DNA of 39,080 nucleotides. Source: Paralcaligenes sp039935015 (GTDB taxonomy: Bacteria; Pseudomonadota; Gammaproteobacteria; Burkholderiales; Burkholderiaceae_B). The position numbers and the translations under genes are program-made. Each line of letters begins with the position of its first letter. Position 1 is the first letter of the stretch. The stretch is from positions 1 to 39,080 of the forward strand of contig JBDTLC010000078.1 of NCBI GenBank assembly GCA_039935015.1, written 5' to 3'. Shown here piece after piece: positions 1 through 7,252 of this stretch. Below the pieces are notes generated by a model. It saw nothing but the letters and a program-made list of their open reading frames with translations. It was not told where the DNA came from and ran no database searches.

Positions 1-439
1 AGGCGGGGAAAATGGTGCGCGCGGCCTGTGGAATGATGATAACCCTTAGCCTCTGCAGCGAGCTAAGCCCCAAGGCGCGCGATGCTTCGTGCTGGCCCGA
101 ATCAACCGACTGGATGCCGCCTCGAAAGAGCTCGGCCAGATAGGCGCCAAAATTTAGTGTCAGCCCCAGCGACCCAGCGATGAAGCCGGTCATGACAATC
201 CCTATCTCGGCCAGACCATAATAGATGAAGAATAGTTGCACCAGTAGCGGTGTGCCTCGGATAATCTCGATATACGTTTTTGCGATCCATCGCAGCCAAG
301 GCTTGTTTGATAGTCGTGCAAAGCATGTGATTAGCCCCAACGCAACCGCGAAAAAGGCAGAGGAAAAGAATAGTGCCAGAGTCCAGACTGCGCCCTCTGA
401 AAGAGGAATCAAATAGATCCGGATGGTTTCAAAATCCAT
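1..439 (-). CDS. Amino-acid ABC transporter permease, HisM/GlnP type (partial, C-terminus off the window)
   Basis: The first 146 codons are present and the gene runs off the left edge. The protein starts MDFETIRIYLIPLSEGAVWT and has hydrophobic segments around residues 17-40 and 65-100. It then carries the polar-amino-acid permease signature: EIIRGTPLLVQLFFIYYG, and later an EAA-type loop (EASRALGLSSLQRL) that contacts the ATPase. I chose ATG 439 because AAAGGCAGC precedes it and nothing in-frame upstream looks coding. It lies 50 bases after the stop of the binding protein at 490-1284, in the same direction, so the two belong to one importer; the ATPase is probably just outside the window. 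The substrate is not evident, but the upstream ureohydrolase-like gene suggests a guanidino compound or basic amino acid (inference). Confidence 0.9.
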   Translation of the reverse strand, partial: MDFETIRIYLIPLSEGAVWTLALFFSSAFFAVALGLITCFARLSNKPWLRWIAKTYIEIIRGTPLLVQLFFIYYGLAEIGIVMTGFIAGSLGLTLNFGAYLAELFRGGIQSVDSGQHEASRALGLSSLQRLRVIIIPQAARTIFPA

Positions 440-489
440 TCTGCTGCCTTTAATTAAGTTAGTGCGGCATAGCCAATTGACCAAGTTCC

Positions 490-1284
490 TTATTTGGCTT
501 CGAGGTTCGCGACGCCCCATTTATTCAAAATGGTGTGCAGCTCACCGCTTTTCTTCATGTCGGCAATGGCCTTGTCGACGGCGTCCAGCAGCGGCTTGTT
601 TCCTTTCTGCACGGCCGCTCCTACCCACCACACTTTTTGGGGCTTGTATGAATCATCCAGTTTCAAGCCAGGTATCGATTTTGAGTTGATCTGATACATG
701 ATGCTCGGAGGATCGACAACGCCTAGGTCGATGCGTTTGGCTCGCACATCGGCTAGTAAGGAAGGGTAATCCTGATAAGTGGAGACCCGAGTATCAGGAA
801 GGTCTTTGATCATCTTGTATTGAACGCTGTCGACCAAGGTTCCGACTTTGGCACCCTTCAGATCGTCAAAGCTTCGGTAGTGCTTAGTTGTTTTGTCGGA
901 AACAATAATACCTTCACCCCAGCCATAGACAGGTGTGGTGAAGTCGACAGCCTTGGATCGCTCGTCAGTAATGAACAATGGGGCTGACATCAGGTCGGCC
1001 CGCCCCGATGTCAGGGTGGGAATAAGGCCCGAAAAAGGCACGTTGATAAATTTTACGGAAACACCCAGGCGTTTGGCCACACCTTCCGCTACATCGACCA
1101 TGATGCCTTTGAGTGAATTGCTGGCTGGATCCATGAATCCGTGCGGGGGGCTTGACGCAGTTGTGACGACGTTCAAGGTTTTGCTACTGTGTATCTCGTC
1201 TAATGTGCGTGCTTGGGCAACATGGAGCTGCAATCCGAGTGGCAATAGGGCGAGGGTGGCAAGAATACTCTTCAGGTGTTTCAT
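490..1284 (-). CDS. Periplasmic amino-acid-type ABC substrate-binding protein (SBP family 3)
   Basis: This is a 264-residue protein with a classic signal peptide (MKHLKSILATLALLPLG, then a VAQA cleavage region). The reading frame stays open upstream to 1374, but ATG 1284 has a GGAG ribosome site (ACGGAGACACTATG) and is followed directly by the signal peptide, so the longer form is rejected. Family-3 features are visible: a GIMVDVAEGVAKRLG stretch, the region GLIPTLTSGRADLMSAPL, TDERSKAVDFTTPVYG, and a hinge DLKGAKVGTLVDS. It would bind a small cationic or polar ligand in the periplasm and hand it to the permease at 1-439. The upstream neighbour, 32 bases away in the same direction, is a ureohydrolase-family gene, which points to a guanidino or arginine-like ligand (inference). 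Confidence 0.9.
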   Translation of the reverse strand: MKHLKSILATLALLPLGLQLHVAQARTLDEIHSSKTLNVVTTASSPPHGFMDPASNSLKGIMVDVAEGVAKRLGVSVKFINVPFSGLIPTLTSGRADLMSAPLFITDERSKAVDFTTPVYGWGEGIIVSDKTTKHYRSFDDLKGAKVGTLVDSVQYKMIKDLPDTRVSTYQDYPSLLADVRAKRIDLGVVDPPSIMYQINSKSIPGLKLDDSYKPQKVWWVGAAVQKGNKPLLDAVDKAIADMKKSGELHTILNKWGVANLEAK

Positions 1285-1316
1285 AGTGTCTCCGTGGTTT
1301 TTATAAAATGAAATAA

Positions 1317-2270
1317 TCAGACGGTAAAACTTTGCGGGTAACGCGTACTTGCTTCGGCAGCGAGTACGCAGCATTCCCGAACGACTGTGGCGGCCAGAAA
1401 GGCCGTGGCCCCGCCCACATCGTGCGCGGGGGAAACGGTGTTAACGTCGAAGGCCACAAAGTTAAGCCCACTGAACGATTTCAGTAATGTCAGCCCTTCT
1501 TTGGCGCTTAGTCCGCCCCATTCGGGCGTGCATACTCCAGGAGCGCACGAAGGGTCGAAGACGTCCATGTCAAAGCATAGATATACCGGCTGCTTGCCAA
1601 GCTTCTTTCTAACCTGATCGATGCAAGCGACCGGGTCTTTGTCGAACTCGGCAAATGGGATCACGTTGTAGCCGACCGAACGGCCGAATTCAATGACGCC
1701 GCCCACGAATGTAGTGCCGCGTGCGCCGATGTGAAAGCTGTTTGCGACATCGACCAGTTGCTCTTCCGCGGCCCGCGTGAATGTGGTGGCAGTATTGAAA
1801 CCCTCCATCTCGTAAGTGTCGGTGTGGGCGTCGATATGAAGTACGGTCAAGTTAGGGTAGCGTTTCGATACCGCCCGCAGTTGGGGCAGGGTGCCAGCCC
1901 CGTCGCCGCCCATGGAAATGGGAATAGCACCAGTGCTGAGGATCGAGGTGATTGCGCCTTCTATCAACGGAAAACTTTCGTCGATATTTCCGGGCATGCA
2001 ACGGGCATTTCCGACATCGATCATCTTTAGCAGTGTCGTGGGATTCGCTATCTTGCCAATAGGATTGACGTCGTAATTTCGTAATAGGTGCGATTGCTGG
2101 CGTATGGCGTTGGGACCTTCTCGCGATCCGACGCGAAACGGATGCGTGCCGCAGTCGAACGGTATTCCGACAATACAAGCCTGCGCCGAGGGTTCGCCGG
2201 GCACGTTTGCCGATGGCAGATTCATGAACGTATTGAACGACGCAGCGTTTAGCCAGACGTTATCGGGCAT
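1317..2270 (-). CDS. Ureohydrolase-family protein (agmatinase/arginase fold) lacking canonical active-site histidines
   Basis: The 317-residue protein has the normal length and motif order of agmatinases and guanidinobutyrases. ATG 2270 is preceded by AAAGGAG at 8 bases. Family motifs are present: IDAHTDTYE (metal Asp and His), CFDMDVFDPSCAPGVCTPEW (metal Asp pair) and DVNTVSPAHDVGGATAF. Two residues are not canonical. The GGDHS motif reads GGDGAG, so the first metal-binding His is Gly. The HGTPF motif reads TATTF, so the catalytic His is Thr. Both readings were checked on the nucleotide sequence. It leads an apparent operon with an ABC importer. It may be a hydrolase with altered chemistry or metal content, or an inactive relative; calling it agmatinase on similarity alone would be unsafe. 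Confidence 0.85.
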   Translation of the reverse strand: MPDNVWLNAASFNTFMNLPSANVPGEPSAQACIVGIPFDCGTHPFRVGSREGPNAIRQQSHLLRNYDVNPIGKIANPTTLLKMIDVGNARCMPGNIDESFPLIEGAITSILSTGAIPISMGGDGAGTLPQLRAVSKRYPNLTVLHIDAHTDTYEMEGFNTATTFTRAAEEQLVDVANSFHIGARGTTFVGGVIEFGRSVGYNVIPFAEFDKDPVACIDQVRKKLGKQPVYLCFDMDVFDPSCAPGVCTPEWGGLSAKEGLTLLKSFSGLNFVAFDVNTVSPAHDVGGATAFLAATVVRECCVLAAEASTRYPQSFTV

Positions 2271-2418
2271 TAAGAGGTCTCCTTTAAATAGGCGTTGAAC
2301 AGCGACTCGCGCTTGGATTTCGGCGCTGGTAGTATTTTTATAGATGGTTGGCCTGTCAATTTCTAAACTTGGGCCATAGCATTTTGATAGATCATATATC
2401 AGTCAATCGAATCGCACA

Positions 2419-2452
2419 ACAATTAATAAATATCGCTATGCGATTTAATTGT
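2419..2452. promoter_or_regulatory. Imperfect nested palindrome upstream of the ureohydrolase operon (candidate operator)
   Basis: The outer arms are ACAATTAA (2419-2426) and TTAATTGT (2445-2452). The inner arms are ATCGC (2432-2436) and GCGAT (2440-2444) around TAT, with a five-base bulge (2427-2431) on one side. The inner 13 bases resemble a LysR-type T-N11-A palindrome. The site is about 150 bases upstream of the ATG at 2270. It is a candidate transcription-factor site; no cognate regulator gene lies beside it in the window. Confidence 0.4.
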
Positions 2453-2660
2453 ATGTCTCTATTGCGGTTGAATGGCTTTCAACATTCACGCAGCGCCAGC
2501 GATAGGCCGGTTCAAGTCAGGGCAGGCCCAATAGGTTTCGCATCCATAGTTGTGACCTGCCGGATACCGTGTCGGTCGTTGCGATGGGGTGGAAATTGTG
2601 GGGCAGCAAGGTATACCCGCACGATGGTGCTTACCAAGCATCCGGTTGACTACTGAAACC

Positions 2661-2685
2661 TGACACCCAAGAGGGGTGCCACTAC
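2661..2685 (-). repeat. REP-like hairpin, inverted copy (GTAG head plus 7-bp stem)
   Basis: On the minus strand it reads GTAG, one base, then a stem GGCACCC / GGGTGTC around a 5-base loop; one stem pair is imperfect. This is the layout of REP elements mobilised by REP-associated (RAYT) transposases, which carry a GTAG-like tetranucleotide at the foot of a hairpin. It is head-to-head with the copy at 2708-2731, separated by a GA-rich stretch, forming a BIME-like pair. It may also protect the 3' end of the permease mRNA or help terminate transcription. Confidence 0.65.
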
Positions 2686-2707
2686 GTGAGAGAGAGAGAA
2701 TGTTTTT

Positions 2708-2731
2708 GTAGTGGCAGCCTTCGTGGCTGCC
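2708..2731 (+). repeat. REP-like hairpin, plus-strand copy
   Basis: GTAG (2708-2711), one base, stem GGCAGCC (2713-2719), loop TTCGT, stem GGCTGCC (2725-2731). It has the same geometry as the copies at 2661-2685 and 7198-7221 and shares a TTTTTGTAG lead-in with the latter, although the stem bases differ by compensating changes. That conservation of architecture argues for a repeat family rather than chance. It lies about 30 bases past the stop of the permease gene ending at 2764. Confidence 0.65.
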
Positions 2732-2763
2732 ATCAACCAAAATCCAGCTAGTACCTCGGCCCC

Positions 2764-3606
2764 TTAAGACGCCACCGTCTTAGCCTGCGCGCGTCCGCGC
2801 AGCCATTCCAGGGTGAGCAGCAAGGTGGTGGAGAAAATAATTAATATGGTGGCCACTGCAGCAATGATCGGACTGATGTTTTCACGTATTCCAGTAAACA
2901 TCTGGCGTGGCAGCGTGGCTTGTTCGGGGCCGGCCAGAAACAGGGTCACGACGATTTCATCGAAAGACGTTGCAAAAGCGAACAACGCGCCGGCGATGAC
3001 TCCAGGCGCAATAATGGGTAACGTAATGCCGAAGAAAGTCTGCAGAGGGTTGGCGCCCAGGCTGTAGCTGGCCCGCACCAGATTTTCGTTGAATCCTTGT
3101 AGGGTGGCGGTGACGGTGGTTAGCACAAAAGGCGCGCCCAGCGCCGCGTGCGCCAGAATTAGCCCAATATAACTGTCGGTCAGGCCGTAGGGTGCAAAAA
3201 ACAGGTAGATGCCTACACCCACTACCACCAGCGGTACGATCATGGGCGAAATCAGGACGGCCATCAGCAGGCCCTTACCGCGAAATTCGGTGCGGTGCAG
3301 ACCCGCTGCCGCCAAGGTGCCCAGCACAGTCGCGATGACTGTGGCTGAGGGCGCTACGATAAAGCTGTTTTTGGTTGCGCGAATCCAGTCATCCGAATGA
3401 AAGAGGGCGGTATACCATTTGAATGAAAACGTGTGAATGGGATAGAGCAGCAACGAGCTGTCGCTAAAAGAAAGTGGCACAATCGCCAAAATAGGCAGCA
3501 CCAGGAAAATCAGCACGAGAAGGCAAATGGCCCGATGGCTGTAGTGCCATAAGCGTTCCACCATTGATACATAGGGTGGAAATTTTGCGGAGTGAATTTT
3601 TTCCAT
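2764..3606 (-). CDS. Spermidine/putrescine-type ABC transporter permease (PotC/PotI-like)
   Basis: This is a 280-residue inner-membrane protein with about six hydrophobic segments, the first at residues 26-48 (CLLVLIFLVLPILAIVPL). The EAA-type cytoplasmic loop ASYSLGANPLQTFFGITLPI is typical of PotC/PotI permeases. The ATG lies one base after the stop of the other permease gene, so the pair is translationally linked. It is the last gene of the operon gabT - ATPase - binding protein - permease - permease. Polyamine or related amine uptake is inferred from family and context; the exact ligand cannot be read from the sequence. Confidence 0.9.
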   Translation of the reverse strand: MEKIHSAKFPPYVSMVERLWHYSHRAICLLVLIFLVLPILAIVPLSFSDSSLLLYPIHTFSFKWYTALFHSDDWIRATKNSFIVAPSATVIATVLGTLAAAGLHRTEFRGKGLLMAVLISPMIVPLVVVGVGIYLFFAPYGLTDSYIGLILAHAALGAPFVLTTVTATLQGFNENLVRASYSLGANPLQTFFGITLPIIAPGVIAGALFAFATSFDEIVVTLFLAGPEQATLPRQMFTGIRENISPIIAAVATILIIFSTTLLLTLEWLRGRAQAKTVAS

Positions 3607-3607
3607 G

Positions 3608-4864
3608 CTAGCCCATTCCCAATTCTCGGCCTGATAGCCGGCGGTATAGCGAATACAGCAGCAAAGTGCCCAGTAGCAGAATGAATCCCAGCGCGCTGGC
3701 CATGCCCCAGTTGATGGTTTGATTGGTAAAGTACGCGACGTAATAGCTGATCATCTGATCGCTGGCGCCACCCAGTAGTGCGGGAGTGATGTAATAGCCG
3801 ACGGCAATGATGAACACCAGTAGCGTACCGGCCCCTATGCCAGGATAGGTTTGCGGCACATACACACGCCAGAACGCGGCAAAGGGGTGGCTGCCTAGCG
3901 AAATAGCCGCGCGCTGGTAAGTATTGGGCACCGACTGCATTACGCTGTATAGCGGCAATATCATGAAGGGCAGCAGTATGTGCGTCATGGCGATGTAGAC
4001 GCCGACGCGGTTGAACAGCAAGGCAAGGGGAGCATGGGTAATGCCGATATTCATCAGGGCCTTGTTGACGAGGCCTTCACGTTGCAGCAGCACAATCCAG
4101 GCGGCGATTCGAACCAGCACTGAGGTCCAGAACGGAATCAGTATGCAGATGATGGCCAGATTGGCACGACGCTTGGGTAACGACGTAATCCAGTAGGCGA
4201 GCGGAAAACCCAGGAGCAATGTCAGCGCGGTCACAATGGCGCTGATGAGAAACGTGCGACCGAAAATATCCAGAAATGCCGAGGTGCCGGCCGGCGCTCT
4301 GACGACCTGCCCTTGGGCATTTTGTTTCAGATCAAGTGATGCGAGCAAGTAATAAGGCGAGTACGCGCTGCTGTTGTTGGCGATAGCTTGCCAAAACGGG
4401 ACTTCCGACCAATGTTTGTCGATGGATATCAATCGGTGGCGAATTTCGGAATCGGACAGTGTTTTGCCATCTGGCGCGACGAGCGGCATTTGACGTATGG
4501 TTTTAAACACCAGCGAACGGTAGCCCGGGATCTCGTAGTTCAGTCGTCGGGCCAGACCGCCCGCTGCACTTGAATTTTTGGAGTGGGTCAGATCTGCCGC
4601 CAAGGCCGCGTATGAGGCATCGGTGGGAGTGGCTTTGCCGTCCCAGCCTTTTAAACTTGCCAGTGTTTTGGGCAAGGTAGCGATAACTTCAGGGTTTTCG
4701 ATGGCGCGTTGAAAAAGCGAGCCGATGGGGATCACAAAAATAATTAATAAAAACAGGGCAAGCGGGGCGACTAGAAAAAATGCGCGCCATTTTCGCTGGC
4801 GTTCGCCAGCGCGCATGGCATGCCGGATTGCATGGGCGTCGTGATCGGTGATCGTTGCGGTCAT
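3608..4864 (-). CDS. Spermidine/putrescine-type ABC transporter permease (PotB/PotH-like, long form)
   Basis: At 418 residues this is longer than E. coli PotB (about 280) because of a periplasmic insertion of roughly 150 residues between the first membrane segment (residues 28-50) and the remaining five. That architecture is common in a proteobacterial subgroup of these permeases. The EAA-type loop reads RAAISLGSHPFAAFWRVYVP. ATG 4864 is preceded by AGGATC. A strong hairpin (4885-4920) separates it from the binding-protein gene, which would be consistent with lower permease than binding-protein expression. Confidence 0.9.
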   Translation of the reverse strand: MTATITDHDAHAIRHAMRAGERQRKWRAFFLVAPLALFLLIIFVIPIGSLFQRAIENPEVIATLPKTLASLKGWDGKATPTDASYAALAADLTHSKNSSAAGGLARRLNYEIPGYRSLVFKTIRQMPLVAPDGKTLSDSEIRHRLISIDKHWSEVPFWQAIANNSSAYSPYYLLASLDLKQNAQGQVVRAPAGTSAFLDIFGRTFLISAIVTALTLLLGFPLAYWITSLPKRRANLAIICILIPFWTSVLVRIAAWIVLLQREGLVNKALMNIGITHAPLALLFNRVGVYIAMTHILLPFMILPLYSVMQSVPNTYQRAAISLGSHPFAAFWRVYVPQTYPGIGAGTLLVFIIAVGYYITPALLGGASDQMISYYVAYFTNQTINWGMASALGFILLLGTLLLYSLYRRLSGRELGMG

Positions 4865-4884
4865 GATCCTGTCTATTTTGAGGG

Positions 4885-4920
4885 GGCGCCTGTGTTGATG
4901 TTGCCATCGACGCAGGCGCC
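4885..4920. promoter_or_regulatory. Intercistronic hairpin between binding-protein and permease genes
   Basis: Two 16-base arms (4885-4900 and 4905-4920) flank a four-base loop. The arms pair at 14 of 16 positions, with six continuous GC-rich pairs at the foot (GGCGCC/GGCGCC). No T-run follows on the minus strand, so it does not look like a full intrinsic terminator. A likely role is to stabilise the upstream binding-protein mRNA or partly attenuate transcription, as known for malE-malF type operons. Confidence 0.6.
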
Positions 4921-4972
4921 GGTTGCAAGTGGCTCGCCAGGGGACTGAGCAAGAACCACGAGCGGTGGAGTG

Positions 4973-6013
4973 CTAGCGAGCGGCCCAGGCTGTAAAACGC
5001 TGATCAAGCTCTTCGCCGTGATCGGTCCAGAATGTATTGTCGGAGAACAAGGCGCTTTTGGCGTTTGCCGGCGAATTGGGCAGGTCGGCCAGTATTTTCG
5101 GGCTGAGCTTGGTAATGGCCGCCTTGTTCACTGGCCCGTAGGCGATATGCTGTGCATAAGCGACTTGCGGGCCGGTTGACGTAGCGAACTTGATGAATTT
5201 CTCAGCCTCAACCTTGTTGGGCGAGCCCATCGGAATGACCCAATAATCCAGATCGTAAATACTTCCGTTCCAGACGTTTTTCAGCGGCTGGCCTTCGCGT
5301 TGCGCCGCGTCGATGCGCCCGTTGTAGGCCGTGGACATGACGACATCGCCTGCCGCCAGCATTTGTGGAGGCTGGGCACCGGCTTCCCACCATTGGATAT
5401 TGGGCTTGAGTTCTTCGAGCTTCTTGAATGCGCGGTCTACACCCTCGGGGGTGGCAAGCACTTTGTACACATCTTTGGGCGCAACACCGTCGGCCATCAA
5501 TGCGAACTCCAGATTGTAGTGGGCGCCTTTGCGCATGCCGCGTTTACCTGGGAATTTCTTTACGTTCCAGAAATCGGCCCAGCTGGTGGGCGCGGTTTTC
5601 AGGCTTTTTGCGTTGTAAGCAAGGACCGTGGACCATACGAAGGTTCCCACGCCGCATTCACGCACGGCTTCGGGTATGTAGTCGGACTTGTTGCCAATTT
5701 TGGACCAGTCGAGCTTTTCATATAGGCCTTCTTGGCAGCCACGGCCCAGGTCGCCGGTTTCGACTTCAACGGCATCCCAGACGACGTTTTTGGTCTCGAC
5801 CATGGCCTTGACCTTGGCCTGCTCACCGTTATAGGCCACCGCAATAATGTTATGGCCAGTCTGCTTTTCCATCGGCTGGATGAACGCTGCTTTCTGTGCG
5901 TCGCCGTTGGCGCCACCGAAATTAACGATCGTCAGGTCGCGCGCTTGCGCCGAGCCGGCAGCCAGGGCCACAGTGGCCAGGCCAATAGTACAAAGTGCTG
6001 AATGAATCTTCAT
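4973..6013 (-). CDS. Periplasmic polyamine-type ABC substrate-binding protein (PotD/PotF-like)
   Basis: The 346-residue protein has a signal peptide (MKIHSALCTIGLATVALAAG, cleavage near SAQA). The mature protein begins with the family-1/PotD-like NFGGANGDAQKAAF strand and contains AGDVVMSTAYNGRIDAAQ and WVIPMGSPNKVEAEKFIKFA, typical of PotD/PotF relatives. ATG 6013 follows ACGGAGACAACT. It lies 38 bases after the ATPase gene and before both permeases, so the operon encodes a complete importer. Ligands in this family include putrescine, spermidine, GABA and 2-aminoethylphosphonate; a polyamine or GABA-like ligand is favoured by the adjacent gabT. Confidence 0.9.
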   Translation of the reverse strand: MKIHSALCTIGLATVALAAGSAQARDLTIVNFGGANGDAQKAAFIQPMEKQTGHNIIAVAYNGEQAKVKAMVETKNVVWDAVEVETGDLGRGCQEGLYEKLDWSKIGNKSDYIPEAVRECGVGTFVWSTVLAYNAKSLKTAPTSWADFWNVKKFPGKRGMRKGAHYNLEFALMADGVAPKDVYKVLATPEGVDRAFKKLEELKPNIQWWEAGAQPPQMLAAGDVVMSTAYNGRIDAAQREGQPLKNVWNGSIYDLDYWVIPMGSPNKVEAEKFIKFATSTGPQVAYAQHIAYGPVNKAAITKLSPKILADLPNSPANAKSALFSDNTFWTDHGEELDQRFTAWAAR

Positions 6014-6051
6014 AGTTGTCTCCGTAATTGATGGAGTAAAGGAGGGGGGGG

Positions 6052-7155
6052 TTAGGGATTAAATACCCGGACGTACTCGGGGGGGACGTGAAGCAAAATA
6101 TCGCCGCCTTGCGTGCCGGGCTGAACGGCACTGCTGCCGCCAAGCGGTAGCTTGACAAAGAAAGAAGGGGTGTCGGGGATACTGCAACGCAGCCGCACGT
6201 GGTCGCCGAAATATACCGAATCGAGTGCGTGCGCCTTGAACACATTGCCATCAACGGCGGTGTGCGAATCAACAATGCGCAAGCGTTCGGGCCGCATGGT
6301 CAGGACACAGGGCGCGCCTGCCGGTGCTTGGTTGACGTTGATGCCAGTGAGCACGATGTCGGGGGTGAGGCGCACAACACAATTTTCGCCAGCGATGGAC
6401 TGCACGACACCTTGATACTGGTTGCAGTCGCCGACAAACCCGGCCACGAATCGGTTGCAGGGTGATTCGTAAAGGGTATTGACCGAAGAAACCTGCTGGA
6501 TGATGCCCTGATCGAACACGGCGACGCGATCGGACATGGTCAGCGCTTCGCTTTGATCGTGAGTGACGTACACAAAGGTAATGCCCAGCTTTTTATGCAA
6601 GGCCTTGAGCTCGAGCTGCATATGTTCGCGTAACTGTTTGTCCAGTGCACCCAGCGGCTCGTCCATGAGTACCAGCTTGGGGTCGAACACGAGTGCGCGG
6701 GCCAGGGCGATCCGTTGCTGTTGCCCGCCAGACAGTTGAGCTGGATAGCGCTTGGAAAAGGCGTCCATTTGCACCATGGCCAGAGCATCGGCAATACGCT
6801 GTGCGCGTTGTGCAGGTGGGATCTTGCGCACGCGTAGTGGGTATTCCAGATTTTTTTCTACTGTCATGTGCGGGAACAGAGCATAGTTCTGGAAGACCAT
6901 GCCTATATTACGTTTGTGCGGAGGCACATTATTCAGGCGCTGCTGGTCCAGGAAAATATCGCCGCTGGTAGGAAATTCGAAGCCGGCAAGCATCATTAAA
7001 CAGGTTGTTTTGCCCGAGCCGGAAGGCCCGAGCAAAGACAAGAACTCGCCTTGGTGAATGTCCAGGTCGAGGTTCTTAACGACTAGATTTTCGCCGTCGT
7101 AGGACTTTTGAACGCCCTTGAAGCTGACCAGTGGTTCTGCGTGTGCGTGAGCCAA
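6052..7155 (-). CDS. Spermidine/putrescine-type ABC transporter ATP-binding protein (PotA-like)
   Basis: A 367-residue ATPase: Walker A GPSGSGKT (about 43-50), Q-loop VFQNYALFPHMTV, signature LSGGQQQR (141-148), Walker B LVLMDE (161-166), then a C-terminal TOBE-type regulatory domain as in PotA. The frame starts at a TTG codon (7155), with no alternative ATG before the ABC core, so a TTG start is likely. The stretch before it (7156-7252) contains a REP-like hairpin, placed between gabT and this gene. It supplies energy for the two permeases downstream. Confidence 0.92.
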   Translation of the reverse strand: MAHAHAEPLVSFKGVQKSYDGENLVVKNLDLDIHQGEFLSLLGPSGSGKTTCLMMLAGFEFPTSGDIFLDQQRLNNVPPHKRNIGMVFQNYALFPHMTVEKNLEYPLRVRKIPPAQRAQRIADALAMVQMDAFSKRYPAQLSGGQQQRIALARALVFDPKLVLMDEPLGALDKQLREHMQLELKALHKKLGITFVYVTHDQSEALTMSDRVAVFDQGIIQQVSSVNTLYESPCNRFVAGFVGDCNQYQGVVQSIAGENCVVRLTPDIVLTGINVNQAPAGAPCVLTMRPERLRIVDSHTAVDGNVFKAHALDSVYFGDHVRLRCSIPDTPSFFVKLPLGGSSAVQPGTQGGDILLHVPPEYVRVFNP

Positions 7156-7197
7156 AATTGTTCTTCACTCGCTAGCGTTAAGTTAATAAAGGTTTTT

Positions 7198-7221
7198 GTA
7201 GCGGCACCCCTTGCGGGTGCC
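7198..7221 (+). repeat. REP-like hairpin within the gabT-pot operon
   Basis: GTAG (7198-7201), one base, stem GGCACCC (7203-7209), loop CTTGC, stem GGGTGCC (7215-7221), preceded by TTTTT. It has the same architecture as the two copies at 2661-2731. It sits in the 97 bases between gabT and the ATPase gene and could modulate the gabT mRNA 3' end. The minus-strand reading (operon direction) has no downstream T-run, so it is not a clear terminator. Confidence 0.65.
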
Positions 7222-7252
7222 CTATTCCTCATTTTTCGAACATTTGCCGTAT

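Larger units (their letters stand above)
2271..2763. other. Gene-free region of about 490 bases between two minus-strand operons
   Basis: I see no convincing gene here; short open frames on both strands match no family and cross hairpin repeats. The part next to the ureohydrolase gene (about 2290-2460) is AT-rich, holds a 34-base imperfect palindrome and is probably the promoter region of that operon. Bases 2460-2650 show nothing I can interpret. Bases 2661-2731 hold two REP-like hairpins, just beyond the stop codon of the polyamine permease operon. Confidence 0.7.

Noticed and set aside
2348..2740. Small open frames in the 2.3-2.7 kb gap (102 codons plus, 84 codons minus)
   Set aside because: There is no ribosome site and no recognisable family, and the minus-strand one reads through the REP-like hairpins.
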